Shown here: positions 8,028-16,582 of the stretch, one piece after another
Position numbering within the stretch: the stretch's first letter is position 1
Layout of the letters: each line of letters begins with the position of its first letter
Notes under the pieces: generated by a model
What the model saw: the letters and a program-made list of their open reading frames with translations, nothing else
Databases searched by the model: none
Told to the model about the DNA's origin: nothing
Assembly: GCA_024399965.1 (NCBI GenBank)
Contig: JAKSNJ010000005.1
Coordinates: forward strand, 20,281 to 84,280
DNA: 64,000 bases
Reading direction: 5' to 3'
Source of the DNA: Paludibacteraceae bacterium
Lineage (GTDB): Bacteria > Bacteroidota > Bacteroidia > Bacteroidales > Paludibacteraceae
Program-made: the position numbers and the translations under genes

Positions 8028-9059
8028 TTATTCTATTCCACGAAGTTTCTTTTCCCAATTCCAAGCAGACATCAGCACCTCTTCCACAGGGGTATCTGCC
8101 TTCCAGCCAAGCACCGTATTGGCTTTGTCGGGTTTAGCCCAGACTTGCTCAATGTCGCCCTCACGACGGCCAACAATCTCGTACTTGAGATGCACGCCCG
8201 TTACCTTGATAAAGGTACGCAGGATTTCCAACACACTCAAGCCACGTCCTGTGCCGAGGTTGAAGATTTCAACCTGCTCGGTAGGTGCGCCGGACAGCAT
8301 ACGTTCCACTGCCTTAACGTGGGCCTTAGCCAAATCCATAACATAGATATAGTCACGGATACACGAGCCATCGGGGGTGTTATAGTCATCACCGAAGACA
8401 CGCAGACATTCACGCAAGCCGGCAGCCGTTTGGGTAACAAAAGGCAGGAGGTTATTGGGTATGCCATTGGGCAACTCACCAATCTCAGCCGATGGGTGTG
8501 CGCCAATCGGGTTGAAATAACGCAAGATAGTGGCATGTAGGTTGGCATTGGAGTGACAGGTGTCCTGAATAATCTCCTCATTGACCTGTTTGGTATTGCC
8601 ATAGGGCGAAAGGGCCTTTTGAATAGGTGCCGTCTCATCTACAGGCAGGTGGTTGGCATCGGGCTGACCATAGACCGTACACGAAGACGAGAAGACGATG
8701 TTCTTCACACCGTGTGCCATCATAAGTTCAAGCAGGTTGATGAGCGAGCCAAGGTTGTTGCGATAGTACAGGAGGGGTTTCTCAACAGACTCACCCACTG
8801 CCTTGCTGGCTGCAAAGTGAATAACGGCCTCAATGTCACTATAGCGCGCAAAGAGACGATCCATATTGGTATAGTCCAAGCAGTCAATGTTCTCAAAATC
8901 AGGACGACGACCGACAATGCGCTCAATACCATCCAAGACCTCCACATTGCTATTGCTCAAATTATCTACAATGACCACGTCATACCCCTGCTCCATCAAG
9001 CAAACCACGGTATGCGAGCCAATATAACCGGTACCACCAGTGACTAAAATACGTGCCAT
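8028..9059 (-). CDS. galE: UDP-glucose 4-epimerase
   Basis: An extended short-chain dehydrogenase that interconverts UDP-glucose and UDP-galactose with bound NAD. The 343-residue product begins with the Rossmann motif VTGGTGYIGSHT. It contains the catalytic YxxxK in SPYGNTKQVNEEI (about residues 152-164), the upstream SSSCTVYG, and the substrate segment RYFNPIGAHPSAEIGE. Order in the transcript is nucleotidyltransferase, galE, manA with almost no gaps, consistent with a surface-polysaccharide precursor operon. Confidence 0.95.
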   Translation of the reverse strand: MARILVTGGTGYIGSHTVVCLMEQGYDVVIVDNLSNSNVEVLDGIERIVGRRPDFENIDCLDYTNMDRLFARYSDIEAVIHFAASKAVGESVEKPLLYYRNNLGSLINLLELMMAHGVKNIVFSSSCTVYGQPDANHLPVDETAPIQKALSPYGNTKQVNEEIIQDTCHSNANLHATILRYFNPIGAHPSAEIGELPNGIPNNLLPFVTQTAAGLRECLRVFGDDYNTPDGSCIRDYIYVMDLAKAHVKAVERMLSGAPTEQVEIFNLGTGRGLSVLEILRTFIKVTGVHLKYEIVGRREGDIEQVWAKPDKANTVLGWKADTPVEEVLMSAWNWEKKLRGIE

Positions 9060-9061
9060 AA

Positions 9062-9961
9062 TTAGAACAGTTTTGCAGGATAAACACCCTTGTTAATCAA
9101 TTCGTTAATCTTCAGAATAAACTGTGGGCGGTCCTCCGCATACGTTACACCAAACCAGCGTGCAGGGGTGTCCAGCACCTTGCAGGTGGCCTTGCCGGCA
9201 ACGATAAGGTCATTGACCAAAGTAGGAATATAGAACTCCTTTTTTAGTTCCTGTCCGTTCTGCTGCAAGAAGAGTTTGAATGCCTCCTCAACATAGCCAA
9301 AATACTCCGGCGTAAAGCCCCACATGTTCATAGAAACAGGCGTATTCTCAGGAACGATGGTATCTACCCCATTCTCGGTATAGACGATGGCGCCGTTCTT
9401 CTTCTCAATCTGCGTGCGCTCCACCACGTCCGTCAAGAACCCGTTGGCATCGGTTGCACAAACACCACGACTGACACTACCGTTCTCGCTGAGGGTGTTC
9501 TGAATACGATAACCCACCATGCAGTATTGTCCCTGCTTGCCTTCCATGTTCTTGAGGAAATCAGCCAAGACCTCGTAAGACTCCTTGCCATAGAAATCGT
9601 CGGCATTGATAACGGCAAACGGCTCCTTGATAACATCTTTCGCCATCAGCACAGCGTGGTTGGTACCCCACGGTTTGGTGCGCTCCTGATTATACGAACA
9701 GCCGGCAGGCACTTTATCCAACGACTGGAAACATACCTCGCAAGGTACTTTGTCAGCATACTTGCTCAAGACCACTTTGCGAAAATCGTCCTCAAAGTCT
9801 TTACGAATGACAAAAACTATTTTGCCAAAACCAGCACGAAGCGCATCAAAAACGCTATAATCCATGATAGTTTCACCATTGGGGCCAAGTCCATCAATCT
9901 GTTTCAGGCCTCCGTAACGGCTACCCATGCCGGCAGCCAAGATAAATAAAGTAGGTTTCAT
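9062..9961 (-). CDS. Sugar-phosphate nucleotidyltransferase (UTP-glucose-1-phosphate uridylyltransferase-like)
   Basis: A 299-residue nucleotidyltransferase with the glycosyltransferase-A-like signature FILAAGMGSRYGGLKQ (about residues 5-20) and the metal-binding INADDFYG (about 107-114). It probably makes a nucleoside diphosphate sugar, and its position directly upstream of galE makes UDP-glucose the likeliest product. The start is set at MKPTLFILA (9961), because the upstream in-frame ATG at 9994 would overlap the neighbouring gene and adds residues foreign to the family. The exact substrate is inferred. Confidence 0.82.
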   Translation of the reverse strand: MKPTLFILAAGMGSRYGGLKQIDGLGPNGETIMDYSVFDALRAGFGKIVFVIRKDFEDDFRKVVLSKYADKVPCEVCFQSLDKVPAGCSYNQERTKPWGTNHAVLMAKDVIKEPFAVINADDFYGKESYEVLADFLKNMEGKQGQYCMVGYRIQNTLSENGSVSRGVCATDANGFLTDVVERTQIEKKNGAIVYTENGVDTIVPENTPVSMNMWGFTPEYFGYVEEAFKLFLQQNGQELKKEFYIPTLVNDLIVAGKATCKVLDTPARWFGVTYAEDRPQFILKINELINKGVYPAKLF

Positions 9962-9966
9962 AGTAT

Positions 9967-11160
9967 TTATTTTTTGTGAAATATATTTTCCCAATATTGT
10001 TTGCGTCGCTCCATGTACTCCAAGCGTTTTTGCTCAAAATCCGCACGCCGCTTCTGCATATCGTCACGGAAATTGTCGTAACGTGACTTATGAATCAGCC
10101 ACGTACCGTATATCTCCGAACAATTACCTGCCGTGGTAAATGCCTGAATATGGTGGTCACGCATGAACTTCATCAATTCAGCATACTCATCCTTGGTAAG
10201 CAGAGTCTGCACCTCAATTTGCTTGGTATTGGTATAACCACCCTCTACCTCATACAACGAGCAGCCACGACCGATATTCCTAATGATATAGGTACGTATC
10301 CTATCCCACTCCGGCGAGATGATACAGACTCGCTTTTTGTTGTTCATCGAGACCGTGAAATAGTCAATGACCATGCCGTTAATCCACGTACCGATAAGAC
10401 CAATAACAACCATACGGAAATCATTGATAATGAAAGCCGTGCAGCAAATAAGCGCACCACCAATCGTAACCGAGGCACCTATATCAAAGTGGAGGAACTT
10501 ATTGATTATCTTGGCAATAATGTCCAAGCCGCCCGTAGAGGCATTCATACGAAACTCAAACGCCTGACAAGCACTAAGCAGTAGCACAAAACAAATCAAG
10601 TCAAACCACACATCTCCCATTCCTAATCCGGCGGACATGACGGAGTCCTTGATTTGCTCCAACACCTGACCTGAACGGGACAAGAGATACGGATTGCCGT
10701 TGGGGTCCAACACAACCCTATGCTGGCAAAGTTGAATCAAGACATCTTCGTTATAAATAACACGGTGCGTGAAGTTGGTATAAGGATAAATACGGTCCCA
10801 CAACTGCGTCATCGGACCCAAAATCATTGCCGTATAAACCGTTTTGGCACCAAACTCGTTGCCAATCAACAGGAAAGCCAATATAAGCAAGAAAGCATTA
10901 ATGCCCATCACCCAATACGAGAACGTATCGGCATTACCCCCTAAAGCCGTGTTGATGACGATACTGAGACCTGAGATAGTACCCACAATCAGGTGGCTGG
11001 GTATCAAGAAATAATACACGGCAGCACTACCAAAGAGCATACCAAAGGTCATCAAAAACAGTTCTTTCCAGAACTTAGCAGTGCGCATAGCGGCCATGAA
11101 CTCGTGGCCAAGTTGCTTCCAATAAGCAGCCGTAAAATATTGTTTAGCAGTTTGATCCAT
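9967..11160 (-). CDS. YitT-family membrane protein with C-terminal DUF2179 domain
   Basis: About 397 residues starting MDQTAKQYF. Several hydrophobic segments (about residues 35-300) form the YitT membrane domain (PF02588), with typical phrases such as SAAVYYFLIPSHLIVGTISG and ASTGGLDIIAKI. The soluble DUF2179 region (PF10035) follows, with VCIISPEWDRIRTYIIRNIGRG and CSLYEVEGGYTNT. The C-terminus has an unusual basic, aromatic tail (RRADFEQKRLEYMERRKQYW). The family is thought to move small molecules, but no substrate is established. An ATG at 11172 would overlap the aspartokinase stop region. A second YitT gene lies at 15581. Confidence 0.88.
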   Translation of the reverse strand: MDQTAKQYFTAAYWKQLGHEFMAAMRTAKFWKELFLMTFGMLFGSAAVYYFLIPSHLIVGTISGLSIVINTALGGNADTFSYWVMGINAFLLILAFLLIGNEFGAKTVYTAMILGPMTQLWDRIYPYTNFTHRVIYNEDVLIQLCQHRVVLDPNGNPYLLSRSGQVLEQIKDSVMSAGLGMGDVWFDLICFVLLLSACQAFEFRMNASTGGLDIIAKIINKFLHFDIGASVTIGGALICCTAFIINDFRMVVIGLIGTWINGMVIDYFTVSMNNKKRVCIISPEWDRIRTYIIRNIGRGCSLYEVEGGYTNTKQIEVQTLLTKDEYAELMKFMRDHHIQAFTTAGNCSEIYGTWLIHKSRYDNFRDDMQKRRADFEQKRLEYMERRKQYWENIFHKK

Positions 11161-11897
11161 TAGTGAATCCAAGTCCCTTGTTCCTCAGGACGGAGGAAAG
11201 GTTTAACAAAAAGAGGTATTTGCTTTTCCAACAGGGGTTGGAAGGTTTTTTTATGTACAATCTGTGCCCCCTGCTCCACCAATTGAGCAGCTTCGGCATA
11301 GGTCATCTCGTGAATAAGACGCGCATCACGCACCTTACGCGGGTCGGCCGAATACACACCCAAAACATCTTTCCACAAAGTAACCGAATCGGCATCTAAC
11401 ATATACGCCAAAAGGGCAGCCGTATAGTCCGACCCCTCACGCCCTAACGTGGTACGCAAGCCATCGGCTGTACCGCCTATAAAACCCTGAGTAACATAGA
11501 TATGCGCAGGGTGAGCAGAAAGATACTGATGTAATAAGGTAGTGGAAGTAGCGATGTCCACATTGGCCTCACGGAACGTAGAATCTGTGCGCAAAACAGA
11601 CGTGATGTCCATCCATTGATTAGCCAATCCGGCATGATTGAGATAAGCACTGACTATACGCGTGGACTGCAATTCGCCGGTAGAGACCACTTGGTCGTAC
11701 AGACAATTATAATCGCGGTCCTCAAAAGGAGCATCCGGATAGAGCATCTGGGTAAAGTCCTCCAACTGATTGGTGGTCTTGCCCATCGCGGAAACGACAA
11801 TCATTAAATCGTCCGTCTCCTGCGCTACGATATCCGCCAAATGGCGAATACGTTCCGCATTTTTAACTGATGCACCTCCGAACTTATAGATTTTCAT
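11160..11897 (-). CDS. Aspartate kinase, catalytic domain only (no ACT domains)
   Basis: The 245-residue protein is an amino-acid kinase fold that should phosphorylate aspartate, the first step to lysine, threonine and methionine. It has KFGGASVKN at the start, GREGSDYTAALLAYMLDA, WKDVLGVYSADPRKV and KTFQPLLEKQIPLFVKPF. It stops where the catalytic domain ends. Family members are usually about 400-460 residues with two C-terminal ACT domains that bind lysine or threonine, and these are absent. The next gene begins at once and encodes YitT, so the loss is not an obvious frameshift. It may be a feedback-free form or have another role. Confidence 0.85.
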   Translation of the reverse strand: MKIYKFGGASVKNAERIRHLADIVAQETDDLMIVVSAMGKTTNQLEDFTQMLYPDAPFEDRDYNCLYDQVVSTGELQSTRIVSAYLNHAGLANQWMDITSVLRTDSTFREANVDIATSTTLLHQYLSAHPAHIYVTQGFIGGTADGLRTTLGREGSDYTAALLAYMLDADSVTLWKDVLGVYSADPRKVRDARLIHEMTYAEAAQLVEQGAQIVHKKTFQPLLEKQIPLFVKPFLRPEEQGTWIH

Positions 11898-11898
11898 C

Positions 11899-12399
11899 TT
11901 ATCCTAAATTCGCCATACGAATAGCCGTTACGGCACCTTCAACGCCCTTGTTTCCCAATTTACCGCCGGAACGCTCCTTGGCTTGTTTCTCGTTGAGCAC
12001 GGTCAGTACGGAGAAAATAACCGGCGTAACTCCCTTGCTATTGAGCATTGTTACCCCATTAGTAATCGATTGACACACATAGTCAAAGTGGGGTGTCTCG
12101 CCCTTGATGACACAACCAATAACGATGATGGCATCAAAGCGACTATGACGATTATTGATATTCGGCTGTGGGATTAGGCGACCGGCAGCATAGGTCAGTT
12201 CTACCGTACCCGGCACGTGCTGCACCAAGATATTTTCCGCCGACACGCCATTGTCCAACAATGTTTGCTTGGCACCCTCAGCCATAGGAGCAGTGTACTC
12301 CTTGTTCCAATCCGCAACTATAATTGCATAACGCTGACGCAAAAGGGCATCAGCGTTAGGCAACGTAGACGAATCGTATTGACTCAAATCAGTCGTCAT
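11899..12399 (-). CDS. ribH: 6,7-dimethyl-8-ribityllumazine synthase
   Basis: Lumazine synthase condenses 5-amino-6-ribitylamino-uracil with 3,4-dihydroxy-2-butanone 4-phosphate in riboflavin synthesis. The 166-residue product has the family length. Visible motifs are the substrate loop VPGTVELTYAAGRL (about residues 62-75), VIGCVIKGETPHFDYV (about 95-110) with the catalytic His just after GET, and GVTPVIFSVLTVLNEKQAKERSG. It sits 4 bp after the TPR gene and ends just before the aspartokinase gene, so the three are probably co-transcribed. Confidence 0.95.
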   Translation of the reverse strand: MTTDLSQYDSSTLPNADALLRQRYAIIVADWNKEYTAPMAEGAKQTLLDNGVSAENILVQHVPGTVELTYAAGRLIPQPNINNRHSRFDAIIVIGCVIKGETPHFDYVCQSITNGVTMLNSKGVTPVIFSVLTVLNEKQAKERSGGKLGNKGVEGAVTAIRMANLG

Positions 12400-12403
12400 A
12401 GAT

Positions 12404-13081
12404 TTATTGTGCTAAAACAATGTACTTGTCAATGTCCTGCGCCTCTTGGGTCTGTGGGAAGTTGTCGCGAATCTGCTCAAAGCACTTCTTGGCAGCGGCC
12501 TTGTTTCCCATTTCCATATACACCAAACCGGCTTTCTTCAAGCTCATGGGAGCAAGCAATTCATTACCTGACTTAGCGACAGCATCAAAGGCCTTAACGG
12601 CTTTGTCCAATTCGCCCATTTGCACATAAGCATCACCCAATAACTGGCGAGCAGCAGGGTCAATCATCAAATCATCTGCCGAGAACTTCTTTAAATACTC
12701 AGCAGCGTCCTCGTACTGACCTAACTGGTAATAACAAATACCTGCGTAGAGGTTAGCCAACTCACCTTGCTGATACATTGCATAATCGTCAGCAATAGCC
12801 AAGAAGCCCATGCACTCAGCATCATCGCCGTTCAGGGCCATTTCCCATTGACCTTGGTTAAAATACTCTACCGCTTTGGCCGTCTCGTTGCTGGCCTCCA
12901 TCGTGTGCGGTTTGATTACGTAATTATTGAGCGCAATGCAGCCCAATACGACTACGATAATACCAATAACGATACCAAAGAGCATGTTTTGATGATCCTC
13001 AATCCATTGACCGGTAGTGTTGAGCGCCTCACTCATATTCTCGAGTTGCTCGTCTTCTTTCTTAAAATTTTGTTTTGCCAT
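12404..13081 (-). CDS. Membrane-anchored tetratricopeptide repeat protein
   Basis: A 225-residue protein with a hydrophilic N-terminus, one transmembrane segment (about residues 35-58, LFGIVIGIIVVVLGCIALN) and a periplasmic TPR region. Repeat-like segments include LANLYAGICYYQLGQYEDAAEYLKKF, ARQLLGDAYVQMGELDKAVKAF and GLVYMEMGNKAAAKKCFEQI. The layout resembles YfgM-like proteins, which associate with the Sec translocon, but the match is only architectural. It opens the transcript leading into ribH, with its own promoter at 13119-13150. Confidence 0.82.
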   Translation of the reverse strand: MAKQNFKKEDEQLENMSEALNTTGQWIEDHQNMLFGIVIGIIVVVLGCIALNNYVIKPHTMEASNETAKAVEYFNQGQWEMALNGDDAECMGFLAIADDYAMYQQGELANLYAGICYYQLGQYEDAAEYLKKFSADDLMIDPAARQLLGDAYVQMGELDKAVKAFDAVAKSGNELLAPMSLKKAGLVYMEMGNKAAAKKCFEQIRDNFPQTQEAQDIDKYIVLAQ

Positions 13082-13118
13082 ATTTGTATATAATTTGTTT
13101 TATTTCATAAAAAGCGTG

Positions 13119-13150
13119 CAAAGATACACATTTTTTCGCAAATATGCAAA
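13119..13150 (-). promoter_or_regulatory. Bacteroidota-type promoter for the TPR-ribH operon
   Basis: On the minus strand TTTG (13150-13147), 20 bp, TATCTTTG (13126-13119), 37 bp upstream of the TPR gene start. Confidence 0.85.
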
Positions 13151-13167
13151 TTTTTTCACTAAAAAAA

Positions 13168-13360
13168 GGTGTCACAACGCGTTTTGCTCGAGAAAACTCC
13201 TAAAAATAGGATTTGAGACCTTACTTATTCTTTGTAATCCGGCCACCCTCTCGCTACGCTTTCGCGGTCACGGCAAGAAGTACCGGCACGCCATTGAATA
13301 GGCAGTATCTCGGTTAAAATATATCTGTTGAGTTTTCCGGTCTCGTAGCGTTATGACACC
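13168..13360. repeat. Imperfect inverted repeat of about 190 bp between the TPR gene and trpS
   Basis: Left arm 13168-13199 begins GGTGTCACAACGC and ends AGAAAACTC. Right arm 13330-13360 reads, as its reverse complement, GGTGTCATAACGC ... GGAAAACTC. The arms match at both ends with a mismatched middle. The interior is GC-rich, with short self-complementary parts and no supported reading frame. The rest of the 13082-13380 gap holds only the promoter at 13119. Confidence 0.6.
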
Positions 13361-13380
13361 CGTTTGTCTGCGCTTTGCAA

Positions 13381-14367
13381 TTAGTTTCTAAATCCAATAA
13401 TCTCGCGCACTTCGCGAATAGTCTGTGCGGCGCGCTCATGTGCACGTTCGGCACCAAGTTGCGCAATCTTGGTCAGCAAGGCCTCGTCGTTGCGATATGC
13501 CTCTATCTTCTCACGAATAGGAGCCACCGTGGCACAAATGTCTGCAGCCAACTGCTTTTTCATGTCGCCGTAACGAATCTCGCAGGTATTCCATTTATCG
13601 TTGAAATACTCCACAGTATCCGGCGTAGAAACAGCTTCCATCAACGTAAAGAGATTCTGAATTACCTCGGGCTTTTCGCTGTTCATCGCTTGCGGACCTG
13701 CATCCGTGACGGCACGCATCACTTTCTTGGTAATCGTTTTGTCATCTTCAAACAGATAAATGCAGTTGCCATTGCTCTTACCCATCTTGCCACTGCCGTC
13801 TAAGCCGGGTATTTTGACCGCCTGCTTGGTGTAGTAGAAGTTTTGCGGCTCCTTAAAATACTCCACATTGTAGATGCGATTGAACCGACGCGCAAACAGA
13901 CGTGCCATTTCCATATTCTGCTCTTGGTCCTTACCTACAGGCACTTTATCTGCCTTGTGCATAAGTATATCTGCTGCCATCAGTGTGGGATAAGTCAATA
14001 AACCGGCATTCACATTGTCGGGCTGCTGGCGCACTTTTTCCTTAAAACTGGTGACACGCTCCAACTCGCCCAAATAAGCATTCATATTGAAATACAGATA
14101 CAACTCCAACACCTCTTTTACATCGCTTTGGATGTAAATAGGCGCTTTCTCGGGGTCTATACCACAAGCCAAATACTCTGCCAAAATGGTACGAGCCGAT
14201 TGGCGTATATTTTCCGGTGTAGGATGCGTAGTCAAACTATGCCAATCGGCAATAAAGAACATGCAATCGTACTCGTCTTGCATACGTACAAAGTTCTTGA
14301 CCGCACCAAAATAGTTGCCCAAATGTAGATTTCCGGTTGGGCGAATACCACTAATTACTCGTTCCAT
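13381..14367 (-). CDS. trpS: Tryptophanyl-tRNA synthetase
   Basis: A class I aminoacyl-tRNA synthetase charging tRNA-Trp. The 328-residue product has the usual bacterial length. The HIGH motif appears as PTGNLHLGNYFGA (about residues 10-22) and the KMSKS motif as KMGKSNG (about 194-200). DEYDCMFFIADWHSLTTH and TLMAADILMHKADKVPVGKDQ are also typical. It follows the Lrp-type regulator with a 2-bp gap, so both use the promoter at 14864-14895. Confidence 0.97.
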   Translation of the reverse strand: MERVISGIRPTGNLHLGNYFGAVKNFVRMQDEYDCMFFIADWHSLTTHPTPENIRQSARTILAEYLACGIDPEKAPIYIQSDVKEVLELYLYFNMNAYLGELERVTSFKEKVRQQPDNVNAGLLTYPTLMAADILMHKADKVPVGKDQEQNMEMARLFARRFNRIYNVEYFKEPQNFYYTKQAVKIPGLDGSGKMGKSNGNCIYLFEDDKTITKKVMRAVTDAGPQAMNSEKPEVIQNLFTLMEAVSTPDTVEYFNDKWNTCEIRYGDMKKQLAADICATVAPIREKIEAYRNDEALLTKIAQLGAERAHERAAQTIREVREIIGFRN

Positions 14368-14369
14368 AA

Positions 14370-14822
14370 TTATTCGATAGGTAAGCTACGTTCAATGCCT
14401 TGCTCCAGACATGTCAATGTTTCCGTATTCGTTATGCCGTCAATATTCAAAATGGCATTTAACAATCGCAGCAAGTCCTTGTCACTACGGGCATACATTT
14501 TAATCAACATAGCGTATGCACCGAGGGTGTAATATTCCTCCACCACTTCGGGAATCTCTTTAAGGGCCTCCACCACGCTGTGGTACTTAGAACCGGATGT
14601 CAACTCAACACCGATTAACACACACCGCGTATAACCCAATGTCTCCGCATTCACTTGGTATCCCGAGCCAATGATTACACCATTGTCACACATTTTTTGC
14701 ACTCGCTGATGAATAGCAGCACGGCTCACATCGCATTGATCTGCGACATCCTTGAACGGAATACGCGCATTCTGAGTGATGATTTTAAGGATTTTTCGGT
14801 CTAATGCATCAATTTTTTCCAT
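14370..14822 (-). CDS. Lrp/AsnC-family transcriptional regulator
   Basis: A 150-residue regulator with an N-terminal winged helix-turn-helix (DALDRKILKIITQNARIPFKDVADQCDVSRAAIHQRVQKM, with recognition helix SRAAIHQRV) and a C-terminal ligand-binding RAM domain (about residues 75-150, CVLIGVELTSGSKYHSVVEAL). Such proteins respond to amino acids. The start MEKIDALDRK (14822) fits the family better than the upstream ATG at 14894, which lies within the promoter. Being joined to trpS hints at, but does not prove, a link with tryptophan or general amino-acid supply. Confidence 0.93.
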   Translation of the reverse strand: MEKIDALDRKILKIITQNARIPFKDVADQCDVSRAAIHQRVQKMCDNGVIIGSGYQVNAETLGYTRCVLIGVELTSGSKYHSVVEALKEIPEVVEEYYTLGAYAMLIKMYARSDKDLLRLLNAILNIDGITNTETLTCLEQGIERSLPIE

Positions 14823-14863
14823 ATATCTATATTTTTTGTTAGCAAAATGATTTAAATCGACTA

Positions 14864-14895
14864 CAAAATTACAACTTTTTTTTGATATATGCAAA
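14864..14895 (-). promoter_or_regulatory. Bacteroidota-type promoter for lrp-like gene and trpS
   Basis: On the minus strand TTTG (14895-14892), 20 bp, TAATTTTG (14871-14864). It interlocks with the plus-strand promoter at 14881: the two -33 elements face each other as TTTGATATATGCAAA. Confidence 0.85.
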
Positions 14896-14911
14896 TTTTT
14901 TTATACTTTTG
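14881..14911 (+). promoter_or_regulatory. Bacteroidota-type promoter for the O-methyltransferase gene
   Basis: TTTG at 14881-14884, 19 bp, TACTTTTG at 14904-14911, leaving a 39-bp leader before the ATG. It overlaps the divergent promoter at 14864-14895, so the two probably exclude each other. Confidence 0.8.
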
Positions 14912-14950
14912 TAAACAATTTGTAAAGAATATTAACATTTCACTATTATT

Positions 14951-15580
14951 ATGACACTAAACGAATATATTGAGCAACACTCGTCACTCGAATCAGAATT
15001 GCTGCAAACTATCAACCACGATACCAACCTGCACGTGCTGAATGCACACATGCTGTCAGGACAGGTACAGGGACGATTGTTGGCCCTGCTGAGCAAGATG
15101 ATTCAGCCCAAGCGCATTGTAGAATTAGGCACTTTTACCGGTTATTCAGCCCTATGCTTGGCAGAAGGACTAACCAGTGACGGTCAGCTCATTACGATAG
15201 AGCATAATGATGAACTGGAAGATATGATTCGCCACAACTTTCACGCCTCCGCCTATGAGCAACAAATCTCCCTAATGATAGGAGACTGCAAGGAGTTGAT
15301 ACCTACCCTGCCAAACGATATTGATTTAGTGTTTATGGACGCAGACAAACGCGAATATTGCACCTATTTAGACCTTATATATACTCACGTACGCGCGGGA
15401 GGTTGGGTGCTAGCCGACAACACCCTGTGGGACAGGCATGTCATCGACCCCGCCTATGACAAAGACGCGCAAACATTGGGTTTGCGCGCCTTCAACGACC
15501 AAGTTGCTCAAGATGAGCGTTTTGAGAAAGTTATTTTACCTATTCGGGACGGACTGACTATTATGCGCAAGATAGGATAA
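14951..15580 (+). CDS. SAM-dependent O-methyltransferase (class I, catechol/caffeoyl-CoA type)
   Basis: A 209-residue methyltransferase of the O-methyltransferase family 3 type. SAM-binding motif I is VELGTFTGYSALCLAEGL (about residues 56-73). DLVFMDADKREY (about 124-135) and ADNTLWDRHVIDP are the metal- and substrate-side motifs of this family. The natural substrate is not known for most bacterial members. It is a single-gene unit between divergent lrp-trpS and convergent YitT. Confidence 0.9.
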   Translation: MTLNEYIEQHSSLESELLQTINHDTNLHVLNAHMLSGQVQGRLLALLSKMIQPKRIVELGTFTGYSALCLAEGLTSDGQLITIEHNDELEDMIRHNFHASAYEQQISLMIGDCKELIPTLPNDIDLVFMDADKREYCTYLDLIYTHVRAGGWVLADNTLWDRHVIDPAYDKDAQTLGLRAFNDQVAQDERFEKVILPIRDGLTIMRKIG

Positions 15581-16582
15581 TCACCCCCTAATCTTGTCAA
15601 ATCCGCTACCAAACACACCACTTACATTGGAACAAGAGACAAACGCCTCAGGGTCAATCTGCTGAATGAGATTAAGAATGGTGCCGGACTCATGCTTACG
15701 TGCCAAGACGGTGATTACCGTAATGGACTGACCGCTGAACCACCCTTTACCATCTAACAACGTGACACCACGATGAACCGTAGCCGAAATAGCAGAGGCG
15801 ATTTCGTCGTGCTTACGACTAAAGATAAAGAACTGCACAGACTGACGAATACGGGACATAAACCAATCGACCGTAGCCGTGTAGGCCACCGTCATAGATA
15901 TACCGCACATAATGCGTCCAAACTTATAGTCGGCAAGGGATTGTCCTTCAAGATTGGTACCTTCCGGCAGAGGCAAGAACCACGCACTGAGTATAATCAG
16001 CACATCGCAGATAATCATCACTTTACCCAAGGAAATATCCCTGTAATGGTGTACAATCATAGCGATAATATCTGTTCCGCCGGACGAACCGTTGCAGAAC
16101 AGCACCAATCCCAAAGACATGCCAAACAGCACGCCACCCACGATACAACCCAAGAGAGGGTCGTCAATAATGGGTGTTTCACGAATGGGAATAAGGCGAT
16201 ACCACAGCGCCAAAGTGAAAGCTCCGAAAATCGTACGGATACAAAACCTCCAACCCACCGTCAAACAGGCAACAAGCAGCAATACACTATTGATAACCAA
16301 TGTAGTAAGCCAAATAGGTATCGCTCCGCCCCATTGTCCGAAGAGTTGCGGGAAGTCACCTTGAGTGGCATAATAAATCATAGAGCATATACCTGTCAAG
16401 CCACCGCCGACAGCGTGGTGCGGAATAAATATCCAGTTGACCATTAGCGCCAACGGACACAAGGCAAAGAAAATGCCTAAATACTCCAACGCCACTTCAA
16501 GACGGTACCGCCCGGGTGTAATAATACCGTGCGGATCGGTTTGCTCATGAATGATAGTGGTTTGCATATCAATACTTGGCAA
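15581..16582 (-). CDS. YitT-family membrane protein with DUF2179 domain (second copy)
   Basis: A 333-residue paralogue of the protein at 9967-11160. Membrane segments occupy about residues 30-250, with NWIFIPHHAVGGGLTGICSM and GLVLFCNGSSGGTDIIAMIV as YitT signatures. The C-terminal DUF2179 region contains VQFFIFSRKHDEIASAIS and RGVTLLDGKGWFSGQS. Its start overlaps the 3' end of gcvP by 14 bp, so it is translated from the gcvP transcript. It ends next to the O-methyltransferase stop without an obvious terminator. Confidence 0.9.
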   Translation of the reverse strand: MPSIDMQTTIIHEQTDPHGIITPGRYRLEVALEYLGIFFALCPLALMVNWIFIPHHAVGGGLTGICSMIYYATQGDFPQLFGQWGGAIPIWLTTLVINSVLLLVACLTVGWRFCIRTIFGAFTLALWYRLIPIRETPIIDDPLLGCIVGGVLFGMSLGLVLFCNGSSGGTDIIAMIVHHYRDISLGKVMIICDVLIILSAWFLPLPEGTNLEGQSLADYKFGRIMCGISMTVAYTATVDWFMSRIRQSVQFFIFSRKHDEIASAISATVHRGVTLLDGKGWFSGQSITVITVLARKHESGTILNLIQQIDPEAFVSCSNVSGVFGSGFDKIRG

